In this document: in pieces, positions 54,808 to 63,129 of the stretch
Layout of the letters: every line of letters starts with the position of its first letter
How positions within the stretch are numbered: position 1 is the stretch's first letter
Source: an uncultured Alphaproteobacteria bacterium
GTDB lineage: Bacteria; Pseudomonadota; Alphaproteobacteria; Micavibrionales; UBA1664
Length of the DNA: 64,000 bases
Direction: 5' to 3'
Assembly (NCBI GenBank): GCA_943789475.1
Contig: CALSUG010000006.1
Span: forward strand, 1-64,000
Notes under the pieces: model-generated
Seen by the model: only the letters and a program-made list of their open reading frames with translations
What the model was told of the DNA's origin: nothing
Databases searched by the model: none
Translations under genes and position numbers: made by a program

Positions 54808-55791
54808 ATGTCATTGAGAATTATTCAAATAACACTTCCCGCCGAACGTAAAAAAACCATGATACAAATCGCGGAAACACACAAAGCATTGGATGTATGG
54901 TGGGAACCAAAAAATGAAGATGGCATTCGCACAATATCTATTTTAGTCGACAATCATAATCAGCAAAAAATATTAGATAGTATCCAAACTCATATGGGAG
55001 AAAGCATGGATTGGCGGGCGGTCCTGCTCCCCGTTGAAGCAAGCTTGCCAAAACAAGAAAACAATAGAAAACCCCACAAATTTAAATGGCGTAAATCTCT
55101 TACCCGTGAAGAACTGTATCAAGAAGTAGCCAATGGTGCTGAGGGAGATTTACTTTTTTATCTTATGGTTTTTCTTTCAACTATCGTCGCAGCCATCGGT
55201 CTTATTCAAGATAACGTTGCGATCGTTATCGCAGCCATGGTGATTGCACCACTTTTGGGCCCCAATCTCGCCCTATCTTTTGCAACAGCACTCGGTGACA
55301 AACCCCTCATATTAAAATCCCTTTTAACATGCACCGGTGGTTTAATCGCCGCAATCATTCCATGTATTATCTTAGGACACTTTCTACCAGTAGACTTAGG
55401 AAGCGAAGAATTATTCGCGCGCACAAATATTAATTACGCCGCAATTATCCTTGCGCTCGCTTCTGGTGCCGCGGCTGTATTATCACTGACTACTGGTGTG
55501 TCATCCGCATTAGTTGGCGTTATGGTATCGGTTGCACTCCTCCCTCCCGCGGCAGCATTTGGTATTTATATTGGTTTAAATCAATATAATTTAGCCATGG
55601 ATAGCGGATTTCTCCTTCTTACAAATCTTTCTAGTATTGGGGTATCCGCCCAAGTTGTATTGGCCTTCATGGGGATTCGTCCACGAACATTTTTGGAAAA
55701 AAGATCCGCCAATCAATCTAGCCTTGTCCAAATTGGAATTTGCACAATTTTATTGGCAATAATTTCTATCGTTATTACCTACAAAAATTAA
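54808..55791 (+). CDS. DUF389 family membrane protein
   Basis: 327 residues. A soluble ACT-like N-terminal region (residues 1-85, LRIIQITLPAERKKTMIQIAE) is followed by six or so membrane helices with the DUF389 signature: FYLMVFLSTIVAAIGLIQDNVAIVIAAMVIAPLLGPNLALSFA (in parts) and VSVALLPPAAAFGIYIG. The family is widespread and its function unknown. Confidence 0.88.
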   Translation: MSLRIIQITLPAERKKTMIQIAETHKALDVWWEPKNEDGIRTISILVDNHNQQKILDSIQTHMGESMDWRAVLLPVEASLPKQENNRKPHKFKWRKSLTREELYQEVANGAEGDLLFYLMVFLSTIVAAIGLIQDNVAIVIAAMVIAPLLGPNLALSFATALGDKPLILKSLLTCTGGLIAAIIPCIILGHFLPVDLGSEELFARTNINYAAIILALASGAAAVLSLTTGVSSALVGVMVSVALLPPAAAFGIYIGLNQYNLAMDSGFLLLTNLSSIGVSAQVVLAFMGIRPRTFLEKRSANQSSLVQIGICTILLAIISIVITYKN

Positions 55792-55794
55792 AAG

Positions 55795-55809
55795 GTACAA
55801 ATTTTGTCC
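55795..55809. promoter_or_regulatory. Palindromic operator-like site A
   Basis: GTACAAA-T-TTTGTCC, a 7-1-7 palindrome with one mismatch, followed by TAAT, 46 bp before the ATG of the 116-residue gene at 55856. A near-copy at 58636-58650 lies upstream of the NifU-like gene at the other end of the same locus. It is probably a shared transcription-factor site. Confidence 0.5.
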
Positions 55810-55855
55810 TAATGGGTTGCAATTGATTTTTTGTTTGTTTAAAATCAAACGCAAG

Positions 55856-56206
55856 ATGCTAGCAACTTTAGAAAAAACAGATAATGCCACAATTGTTACA
55901 TCAACTGATGATATAACAGTAAGTCAAGGCGCGTTTGAATTGGAAATTCCAACATCTATTCAATCATCACTGGATGAAATTTTAAATTATTATAAATGCT
56001 CCTGTATGAAACCTGTGATAAAAACGCAAGGATCGCCATTGGATGTCACAACAGCATTGGTGCGTGAAGTTAAACAAAGCCTTCCAAATAATTTGCAAAC
56101 TGATGCTAAAACTTTACTCGACTTTATGATTAAAGAGATTGTGACTTATTGCCGTGAAACATCCGCAAGCTCTCTCTCTCTCAATTTTTCGTTTGAAAAG
56201 ATGTAA
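55856..56206 (+). CDS. Hypothetical protein upstream of the repeat protein, 116 aa
   Basis: The ATG at 55856 opens a soluble, helical protein with no signal peptide. One notable segment is NYYKCSCMKPVIKTQ, with a CxC. No family recognised. The repeat protein gene starts 5 nt after its stop, so the two are translated together. The palindrome at 55795 lies in its promoter region. Confidence 0.6.
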   Translation: MLATLEKTDNATIVTSTDDITVSQGAFELEIPTSIQSSLDEILNYYKCSCMKPVIKTQGSPLDVTTALVREVKQSLPNNLQTDAKTLLDFMIKEIVTYCRETSASSLSLNFSFEKM

Positions 56207-56211
56207 CAATA

Positions 56212-57864
56212 ATGGGATGTCCTGCTCTAAAAACACCTGATCAACTTGATGTGCGTCTTATGTCTGCAAATACCAATGGTGCACCTGGCGAAATTGCAAA
56301 GCAATTGGCCGAAATGTACGGTTTTCAAAAACAACGTCACAACACCATGGACGGATCTAGCCCTTCTAATTTTGACCACCGCACAATCACAGCATTAGCA
56401 CAAACACCGCACATTGCCCTATCCGTTGTTCCGTCACAAAATAATGACATGCGTGATACGGACCTCACCATAGAGCAAATAAATCTACAACTCGATCTTA
56501 TTGAAAAAGCGGGTAGTGATCTTGATATTCATCACGAAAAAATTAATGAAAAAGTTCACGCAATAAAAACACAACCAAAAGCTTCTCTATTTAAACAAGC
56601 TATAAATGCCATGGTTGCACAGGTTGCAAACATTAATAAACCCGCACAAGCCACACCACAAACAGCAGCGCCCGTTGAAGCAAAAGTAGCAACACCCGCA
56701 CAAGCCACACCACAAACAGCAGCGCCCGTTGAAGCAAAAGTAGCAACACCCGCACAAGCCACACCACAAACTGCAGCGCCCGTTGAAGCAAAAGTAACAA
56801 CACCCGCACAAGCCACACCACAAACAGCAGCGCCCGTTGAAGCAAAAGTAGCAACACCCGCACAAGCCGCACCACAGCCAGCGGCTCCTGTACAAACGGC
56901 ACCAACGCAACCTGCACCTGTGGCACCAACACCACAACCAACGGCTCCTGTACAAACGGCACCAACGCAACCTGCACCTGTGGCACCAACACCACAACCA
57001 ACGGCTCCTGTACAAACGGCACCAACGCAACCTGCACCTGTGGCACCAACACCACAACCAACGGCGCCTGTACAAACGGCACCAACGCAACCTGCACCTG
57101 TGGCGCCAACACCACAACCAACGGCTCCTGTACAAACGGCACCAACGCAACCTGCACCTGTGGCGCCAACACCACAACCAACGGCTCCTGTACAAACGGC
57201 ACCAACGCAACCTGCACCTGTGGCACCAACACCACAACCAACGGCGCCTGTACAAACGGCACCAACGCAACCTGCACCTGTGGCACCAACACCACAACCA
57301 ACGGCTCCTGTACAAACGGCACCAACGCAACCTGCACCTGTGGCACCAACACCACAACCAACGGCTCCTGTACAAACGGCACCAACGCAACCTGCACCTG
57401 TGGCACCAACACCACAACCAACGGCTCCTGTACAAACGGCACCAACGCAACCTGCACCTGTGGCACCAACACCACAACCAACGGCTCCTGTACAAACGGC
57501 ACCAACGCAACCTGCACCTGTGGCACCAACACCACAACCAACGGCTCCTGTACAAACGGCACCAACGCAACCTGCACCTGTGGCGCCAACACCACAGCCA
57601 GTAGCGCCAGTGTATGCAGAACCAACAAAAACCGTTAGTTATGCATTACCGACGACAGAGACACCCACATTTGCTCAAAAATTGGATGCAGGCCCCCAAT
57701 TAAATGATTTCATGCCCAAAGGCAGTGCTTGCGGAAGTTGTGGAGGTGGTAATTGTGGCGCCTGTGGCGTTAGCTTTAACGCAGCAACCGCTGCAGAAAC
57801 AAATACTGCTGCAGCCCTTTCCTCATCATATCAAGGAAACAAACCCAAAGCGCTAAAATTATAA
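56212..57864 (+). CDS. Repeat protein with CxxC-x4-CxxC tail, 550 aa
   Basis: No known family. Residues 1-143 look folded and helical (GAPGEIAKQLAEMYGFQ; LTIEQINLQLDLIEKAGSDLD). Residues 144-215 are four copies of an 18-residue unit (TPAQATPQTAAPVEAKVA) and 224-463 are twelve copies of TAPVQTAPTQPAPVAPTPQP, both Pro/Ala-rich and surely extended. The end (residues 504-518) is GSACGSCGGGNCGACG with C507, C510, C515 and C518, a likely metal or Fe-S site. There is no signal peptide, so it is probably cytoplasmic. A NifU-domain gene converges 6 nt away. Confidence 0.75.
   Translation: MGCPALKTPDQLDVRLMSANTNGAPGEIAKQLAEMYGFQKQRHNTMDGSSPSNFDHRTITALAQTPHIALSVVPSQNNDMRDTDLTIEQINLQLDLIEKAGSDLDIHHEKINEKVHAIKTQPKASLFKQAINAMVAQVANINKPAQATPQTAAPVEAKVATPAQATPQTAAPVEAKVATPAQATPQTAAPVEAKVTTPAQATPQTAAPVEAKVATPAQAAPQPAAPVQTAPTQPAPVAPTPQPTAPVQTAPTQPAPVAPTPQPTAPVQTAPTQPAPVAPTPQPTAPVQTAPTQPAPVAPTPQPTAPVQTAPTQPAPVAPTPQPTAPVQTAPTQPAPVAPTPQPTAPVQTAPTQPAPVAPTPQPTAPVQTAPTQPAPVAPTPQPTAPVQTAPTQPAPVAPTPQPTAPVQTAPTQPAPVAPTPQPTAPVQTAPTQPAPVAPTPQPTAPVQTAPTQPAPVAPTPQPVAPVYAEPTKTVSYALPTTETPTFAQKLDAGPQLNDFMPKGSACGSCGGGNCGACGVSFNAATAAETNTAAALSSSYQGNKPKALKL
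56641..56856 (+). repeat. Tandem 54-bp repeats, 4 copies
   Basis: Four in-frame copies of a 54-bp unit (starting CCCGCACAAGCCACACCACA) that encode an 18-residue Ala/Pro/Gln/Glu unit. Copies differ by one or two bases, mostly silent (for example AACAGC versus AACTGC), and one T-for-A change in KVT. A fifth partial copy runs into the 60-bp array. Confidence 0.93.
56881..57600 (+). repeat. Tandem 60-bp repeats, 12 copies
   Basis: Twelve head-to-tail copies of a 60-bp unit (start ACGGCTCCTGTACAAACGGC) encoding 20 residues. Copies are identical except for a few single-base changes (GCTCCT/GCGCCT, GCACCA/GCGCCA, the first and last units). Such uniformity implies recent expansion or strong homogenisation, so copy number probably varies between strains. 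Confidence 0.96.
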
Positions 57865-57870
57865 GTAAAA

Positions 57871-58566
57871 CTAACCTAGTTGAGACTTAATAAAGAACCC
57901 TTGTTTTGCGTCAATTGGATTCATAAGAACATTTTCCAGTGCCATAATCGTTTCATTTTCATTAAATGGAGGAAGTTGTTGTAGATTGTTCAACTCGTGA
58001 GCAACGTGATCTCGTAACGATCTTAACGTCGCAACACTCGACAATTGGCAATCGGCACATGAACCAAACAAAATCATATGAACCTCTAACGTTTTTCCAT
58101 TCGGAACAACATCCGTCACAATAATATCACCACCATCATTTTGTAGCTTTTCACGAACACCTTTTTGATCAATCGTGTTATTTACAAGCTGAATGAACAC
58201 GCGTTCATTATCAGGAAGAACCAAGCTATTAAAATCTTGTTGAACAGCTGCGCCATCGACAAGATGTTCTAATTTCTCTAACGATTTTCTACCAATCTCT
58301 CTATCACCGTCGGACCATCGCCCCGTTCCCCTCACGAAAGATAACCTTGTTTTTCCGTTTGGTGTTTGAATAGCATCCATACGCGTAATTCCAGAAACAG
58401 TAGAAAAAACGGATTTTAGCGCATCACTTGCACCTATTCCCTGTTCATTTGCAGGAATCGATAATCTTAAAAAATCCATTTTCCGGGAAATATCAACCGT
58501 CAAAGTATTCAAACTTGGATTATCTTCAACAACTTCAACTTTATTCTTTTTACTAAACCAGCCCAT
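57871..58566 (-). CDS. NifU C-terminal-domain protein
   Basis: 231 residues from the ATG at 58566. The C-terminal part (about 130-200) is a NifU/Nfu domain: LQNDGGDIIVTDV, TLEVHMILFGSCADCQLSSVATLRSLRDHVA, with the CxxC that carries a transient Fe-S cluster. The N-terminal part (RLSIPANEQGIGASDALKSVFSTVSGI) resembles the Nfu N-terminal domain loosely. It probably delivers or repairs Fe-S clusters. It converges on the Cys-tail repeat protein and has a matching palindrome (58636-58650) upstream. Confidence 0.8.
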   Translation of the reverse strand: MGWFSKKNKVEVVEDNPSLNTLTVDISRKMDFLRLSIPANEQGIGASDALKSVFSTVSGITRMDAIQTPNGKTRLSFVRGTGRWSDGDREIGRKSLEKLEHLVDGAAVQQDFNSLVLPDNERVFIQLVNNTIDQKGVREKLQNDGGDIIVTDVVPNGKTLEVHMILFGSCADCQLSSVATLRSLRDHVAHELNNLQQLPPFNENETIMALENVLMNPIDAKQGFFIKSQLG

Positions 58567-58635
58567 GACACACACCCTTCTTTAAATTAATAGGAATATA
58601 TATAAATAAATGACATAACAATGTCCAGGTAAAAA

Positions 58636-58650
58636 GGACAAATTTTGTTC
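58636..58650. promoter_or_regulatory. Palindromic operator-like site B
   Basis: GGACAAA-T-TTTGTTC, followed by TAAT, 70 bp upstream of the NifU-like ATG (minus strand). Together with flanking AAAA and TAAT it nearly repeats site A at 55795-55809, differing by one T in the left arm and one C/T in the right. Confidence 0.5.
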
Positions 58651-58657
58651 TAATTGT

Positions 58658-59977
58658 TTACTTTTGGATCAAAACACGATGCGGGAATGGAATTTCTATA
58701 CCGTGCTCTTTAAATGCATCCCAAAGGGCCAACATGATATCACCCTTTGTATTCGTGACGCCGTTTTCCGCATCTTCTATCCAATAACGCAGGACAAAAT
58801 TAAGGGAACTATCTCCAAATTCAACTAAATGGCAGACAGGTTTCGGATCTGGGCAAACGCGATTGACCTTACTTGCCACCTCTATCCCCAATCGTTTTAC
58901 CAAATGTGGATCACTCTCATAACTCACCCCAAATTGCGTTTCGACACGAATTTTACGATCACTGTACGACCAGTTAATTACAGGTTGCGTTACAAAATCT
59001 TCGTTCGGGATAAGGTATTCTTTATTGTCCCGCGTAATCAATGACACGTAACGTGCACCTAATTGTGACACCCACCCAAACATGCCTGAACCGTCGGTAA
59101 GTTCAATCACATCGCCAGGTTTTATTGATTTATCAACCAGCAATAACATTCCTGAGAACAGGTTTGAAATCACCTTTTGCAAACCAAAACCAATACCAAG
59201 GCCAAGCGCACCACCAAATATTGCCAAAGCGGACAAATCAATACCCGCGGTGGTTACACCGATCAATATTGCCAGTGATATCAGCGTTATTTTTATAATT
59301 TTAATTAACAAAACACGCGCCGATGGTGTTAAGTCAGTTGCACGTTGCAATGACCTTTCTGCAGTATTGGTCAACAATCTTGTCACGGTCAATAAAATAA
59401 AAATCGCGATAACAAATTTAGTAATCGTCAATAGAGACAAACGCCAATCACCAAAATCCATACCTATGGCATCAAGAGCGGATTTCGTTTGTTCCATCAC
59501 GCCCATAATGGACAATGCCGCAATGATCCAACCGCTCATCGCGACAATTTGGCGAACAAAATTATTCTCTATCACCTGTGCAAAAACACGAATAAGTATC
59601 CATGCGATTAGTAATTTAGCAACAGCGCTTAACAATGAACGATCAATATCGGGAAACCCTGCCATTAAAATAATTTGCGCCGAACCAATAAACATCAAGG
59701 CACCTAATTGCAATGTTAATTTTGTTAGGTTTTTTAAAATACGATTAACACGATATGAAACATTCAACCGGTCAATAGCATTAACCAATCGCGCTCGTGT
59801 CATTCCACGAAAAAACCATCCTGAGAAATAAGATGCAATTAAAAGTAAAATCACAATCCAATGATTTTGATTCCACAAATATTCCGTTGCCATAGCATAA
59901 AAATCAACAACCGCCTCATTCGTTTTTTGAATTGTTATTTCGGGTATTTCCACATTGATTTCTGGTGTATTGCTCAT
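58658..59977 (-). CDS. MscS-family mechanosensitive channel, larger type
   Basis: 439 residues. About five N-terminal membrane helices precede the MscS core: IAVIF-type TM3 AIFGGALGLGIGFGLQKVISNLFSGMLLLVDKSIKPGDVIEL (in parts), with the cytoplasmic beta domain (RYVSLITRDNKEYLIPNEDFV) and a cage end (IEIPFPHRVLIQK). It is a distinct paralogue of the 306-residue MscS at 33281. Role in osmotic protection is by family. Confidence 0.92.
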   Translation of the reverse strand: MSNTPEINVEIPEITIQKTNEAVVDFYAMATEYLWNQNHWIVILLLIASYFSGWFFRGMTRARLVNAIDRLNVSYRVNRILKNLTKLTLQLGALMFIGSAQIILMAGFPDIDRSLLSAVAKLLIAWILIRVFAQVIENNFVRQIVAMSGWIIAALSIMGVMEQTKSALDAIGMDFGDWRLSLLTITKFVIAIFILLTVTRLLTNTAERSLQRATDLTPSARVLLIKIIKITLISLAILIGVTTAGIDLSALAIFGGALGLGIGFGLQKVISNLFSGMLLLVDKSIKPGDVIELTDGSGMFGWVSQLGARYVSLITRDNKEYLIPNEDFVTQPVINWSYSDRKIRVETQFGVSYESDPHLVKRLGIEVASKVNRVCPDPKPVCHLVEFGDSSLNFVLRYWIEDAENGVTNTKGDIMLALWDAFKEHGIEIPFPHRVLIQK

Positions 59978-60027
59978 ATTTCAATTATGATCCTGATCAT
60001 TAATTAATCAAGTCAAAGGATGTTTTT

Positions 60028-60483
60028 ATGAGATACTTACACACAATGGTTCGGGTTCGCGACATTGATGAATCACTTGATTTTTGGTGCAATAAGATGG
60101 GGTTAGTTGAAACACATCGCAAAGAAAATGAATCTGGCCGTTTTACACTTGTTTTCCTTGCTGCGCCCAATGATCTTGAAAATGCTAAATCAAACCAAGC
60201 ACCACTACTGGAACTCACTTACAACTGGCCAACAGAAGGTATGGACGATGAAATATACACCAATGGTCGCAATTTTGGTCATTTAGCGTATCAAGTTGAT
60301 AATATCTATGACACATGCCAGCGATTAATAGATGCTGATGTTACTATCAATCGACCACCACGTGATGGATGGATGGCCTTTATAAAATCACCCGACGGTA
60401 TATCCATTGAATTATTACAAAAGGGTGAAAAACTTTCACCTCAAGAGCCTTGGGCATCTATGCCCAATACAGGAGAATGGTAG
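60028..60483 (+). CDS. gloA: Lactoylglutathione lyase (glyoxalase I)
   Basis: 151 residues of the VOC fold. Metal ligands sit in LHTMVRVRDIDESLDFW (His), LLELTYNW (Glu), NFGHLAYQVDNI (His) and GISIELLQKG (Glu). It isomerises the methylglyoxal-glutathione hemithioacetal. Slightly longer than E. coli GloA (135). The next gene, an ATP-grasp ligase, follows 72 nt downstream. Confidence 0.95.
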   Translation: MRYLHTMVRVRDIDESLDFWCNKMGLVETHRKENESGRFTLVFLAAPNDLENAKSNQAPLLELTYNWPTEGMDDEIYTNGRNFGHLAYQVDNIYDTCQRLIDADVTINRPPRDGWMAFIKSPDGISIELLQKGEKLSPQEPWASMPNTGEW

Positions 60484-60555
60484 AATATTTGACACAAATC
60501 ATGTTCGGGCGTATTGTGCCGATCAAATAACAAATAAAGATAAAAAAGCGACAAC

Positions 60556-61495
60556 ATGGAAGTTTGGATTTTATACGGGGATGACATTGATTCAACGGCT
60601 GACTTAGCCTTTGAAATGCGACGTTTTCTGGCTGAAGGCGAAAAAATGGGAATTGAAGTTAAAGCCTTCAAACCCAATCAATTTGATCTACTTGTTACCG
60701 AAGAAAATCGCGATCAAATCATTATTGACGGCAAATGGACAAATTTACCTGATTTCATTTTCCCTTACTTTAACCACAGCGACCACAGCTATTTCTCACT
60801 TGCGATTGTTCGTCAATTTGAGCGTATGGGCGTCCCCGTATTTAATAATGCAGATACACTTGAGCGCGTGCGTGACAAACTACATGCGCACCAAATTCTG
60901 GCAGAAAAGCGGCATACCAACGCCAGACACAATGTTAGCAAAGTTCCCTATCAATATTGAATTGGTCGAAGAAACACTGGGCTTCCCTTTAATTGTTAAA
61001 ACACTTCATGGCGCATTGGGATCAGGCGTATTCTTAATTGAAAATGAGAGATCATTTGATGATCTGATGACTTTGGTTCACGAAACACAACCAAACATGC
61101 TGATGATTTTTCAAAAATTTGTAGCCCATTCAAAAGGTCGAGATCTGCGCATTCTTGTTGTTGATGGCAAAGTCGTTGCAGGTATGCAGCGCACGGCCAA
61201 ACCAGGAGACTTTAAAGCTAATTATTCTCAAGGCGCAAAAGTCGATGAATTTATCGTTGATAAAAAGGCCGCAGACATCGCAATCAAAACAGCCAAAGCA
61301 TTAGGTATTCAGGTCGCTGGGGTAGACCTCCTTTTCACCGAAACAGGATACACAATTTGCGAGGCAAACACATTTCCTGGATTTAAAGGATTGGAACAAG
61401 CCACAGGCGAAAACATTCCAAAAGCCATTTTTGAATCAATGCAAAAACATTTGAAGGCGAAAAAACCTAAGTTGGTGAAGAAATTACTGGGATAA
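60556..61495 (+). pseudogene. RimK-like ATP-grasp ligase, frameshifted
   Basis: The N-terminal frame (60556-60960) has MEVWILYGDDIDSTADLA, GVPVFNNADTLERVRDKLHAHQILAE. After the run AAAA at 60905-60908 the protein continues in another frame as SGIPTPDT, FPLIVKTLHGALGSGVFL, GRDLRILVVDGKVVAGMQR and the Mg/ATP-binding AGVDLLFTETGYTICEANTFPGF. Removing one A gives a single 312-residue RimK-type ligase, which would add an amino acid to a carboxylate. It is otherwise free of stops, so loss is recent or an error. Confidence 0.85.
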
Positions 61496-62072
61496 TTGAT
61501 CTCGATTCGAGATTGTTCATTAATCTTTTTGGGTGATTGAACATTTGGCGTGGCATTTTAATGCCTGCCTCCCTTAAAATATCCTTGGTAAAACCAACAC
61601 AGTTACTAATACCCAAAGTGTAAACGCCACCTTTTTTATCAATAGCTTGCTCTACCCTATTATAATCCTCTTCACTGATTGGAATCTTATAGGAAATGTC
61701 ACCACCATTTTTCAACTCATCATTTTTACACTTCGCAATAACACCCTTTGATGTGCTATTCATCGCAGCATATGCCATTCCGACTATTCCACCAGCAAAT
61801 GCAATCTTCGCATCAAAACCACTTGCCATAGCCCCAGTATAAAATCCCATTGCCGCATATCCAACAATACATCCCATTGTTGAAACACCTTGTGCAACTC
61901 GCCTGAATGCTGAGGAACATTCTGAATATTTACCACCGGCATTAATACTGCCAAAATCATAGTGAGAATGATCATTTTTGGACAAATCAGACAAAGTAAC
62001 ACCCGCATGCCCGATATAAGCATTCTCAGCCGATGGCTCGGTTACTCTGACTGTTAGTTCATACATGTCCAT
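61467..62072 (-). CDS. Possible papain-fold (NlpC/LRAT-like) amidase with membrane helices
   Basis: 201 residues, no named family. An N-terminal strand ends in YIGHAGVTLSDL (H22) and the C-terminal part has YTLGISNCVGFTKDILREAGIK (C158). A His near the start and a NC-x-x-F-T helix near the end fit permuted papain-like amidases or LRAT-like acyltransferases. Two hydrophobic segments (residues 62-82 and 88-104) lie between them. The start is at 62072. It overlaps the broken ATP-grasp gene by 29 nt at the 3' ends. Catalytic role is inference. Confidence 0.5.
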   Translation of the reverse strand: MDMYELTVRVTEPSAENAYIGHAGVTLSDLSKNDHSHYDFGSINAGGKYSECSSAFRRVAQGVSTMGCIVGYAAMGFYTGAMASGFDAKIAFAGGIVGMAYAAMNSTSKGVIAKCKNDELKNGGDISYKIPISEEDYNRVEQAIDKKGGVYTLGISNCVGFTKDILREAGIKMPRQMFNHPKRLMNNLESRSIIPVISSPT

Positions 62073-62102
62073 ATTATGACACAGAATATATTAAAAAAGC
62101 CT

Positions 62103-63128
62103 TTATAGTCCAGTTTTGCGTGGGTCAAACGCATCACGCACGGCCTCACCAATAAAAGTTAATAACGTCAACATCACCGCCAGTGAAAAAAACGCCGTTA
62201 AACCCAACCAAGGTGCATGAATATTATTTTTCCCTTGGGCCAACAATTCACCCAAAGACGGCGACCCGGGCGGCAACCCAAACCCTAAAAAATCCAATGA
62301 TGTCAGTATGGTAATCGAACCCGTTAGGATAAAAGGCATCAATGTTAATGTCGCAACCATCGCATTAGGCAACACATGACGACGCATAATAGTGACATTC
62401 GACACACCCAACGCCTTTGCCGCGCGCACATAGTCTAAATTTCGCGCACGGAAAAATTCAGCACGCACAACATCAATCAAATTTGTCCATGAAAATAACA
62501 ACATCATCCCCAACAATACCCAAAATGTAGGTGTAATAATCGAGGCCATAATAATAATGATAAACAAGACAGGCAAACCTGACCAAATCTCAATAAAGCG
62601 TTGAAAAATCAAATCAACCCAACCGCCATAATATCCCTGCACACCACCAGCAATAATTCCGACAATTGAACTAAATATAGTCAGGACAAGACCAAACAAA
62701 ATAGAAATTCGAAACCCATATATAAGGCGGGCCAAGACATCGCGCCCCTGATCGTCCGTCCCCAATAAATTGTCACCCGTTGGCGCACTGGGTGCGGGAA
62801 CATTCAAATCATAATTAATGGTGTCATAGGAATATCGAATGGTCGGCCAAACCATCCATCCCTTTTCATTGATTAAATCCATCACGAATTCATCACGGTA
62901 ATCGGCCTCAGTTTCAAAATCTCCACCAAAAACCGTTTCGGCATATTCATTTGCCAATGGCCAATAATGACCCTCGTCATAATTGATATAGAGAGGTTTG
63001 TCGTTCGCAATAAAATCAGCCGACAATGTCAAAATAAACAGAATAGAAAAAATCCATAGAGACCAATAACCACGTTTATTCGCCTTAAATTGTTCAATAC
63101 GTTTTTGTGTAATGGGTGAAAATGCCAT
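62103..63128 (-). CDS. yejE: Peptide ABC transporter permease YejE
   Basis: 341 residues from the ATG at 63128, which has GGGGAAG upstream. The N-terminus SPITQKRIEQFKANKRGYWSLW is typical of YejE/OppC-like subunits, then a periplasmic loop with ADFIANDKPLYINYDEGHYWP, and the binding-protein-dependent transport domain with the EAA loop (AAKALGVSNVTIMRRHVLPNAM). It forms the peptide channel with YejB. The start follows the yejB stop by 1 nt. Confidence 0.94.
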   Translation of the reverse strand: MAFSPITQKRIEQFKANKRGYWSLWIFSILFILTLSADFIANDKPLYINYDEGHYWPLANEYAETVFGGDFETEADYRDEFVMDLINEKGWMVWPTIRYSYDTINYDLNVPAPSAPTGDNLLGTDDQGRDVLARLIYGFRISILFGLVLTIFSSIVGIIAGGVQGYYGGWVDLIFQRFIEIWSGLPVLFIIIIMASIITPTFWVLLGMMLLFSWTNLIDVVRAEFFRARNLDYVRAAKALGVSNVTIMRRHVLPNAMVATLTLMPFILTGSITILTSLDFLGFGLPPGSPSLGELLAQGKNNIHAPWLGLTAFFSLAVMLTLLTFIGEAVRDAFDPRKTGL

Positions 63129-63129
63129 G

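Noticed and set aside
56641-57600. Regular repeats considered as a CRISPR array
   Set aside because: The units are contiguous, with no unique spacers, and stay in frame inside a coding sequence; no cas genes are near.
56587-57628. Two long minus-strand open frames of about 330 residues, rich in Trp/Cys/Arg or Leu/Val/Gln
   Set aside because: They are mirror products of the 60-bp and 54-bp coding repeats of the plus-strand gene; a unit length divisible by three with no stops keeps other frames open.
59082-59831. A 249-codon plus-strand frame opposite the large MscS-type gene
   Set aside because: It is fully covered by the well-conserved MscS-family gene on the other strand and has no recognisable domain.
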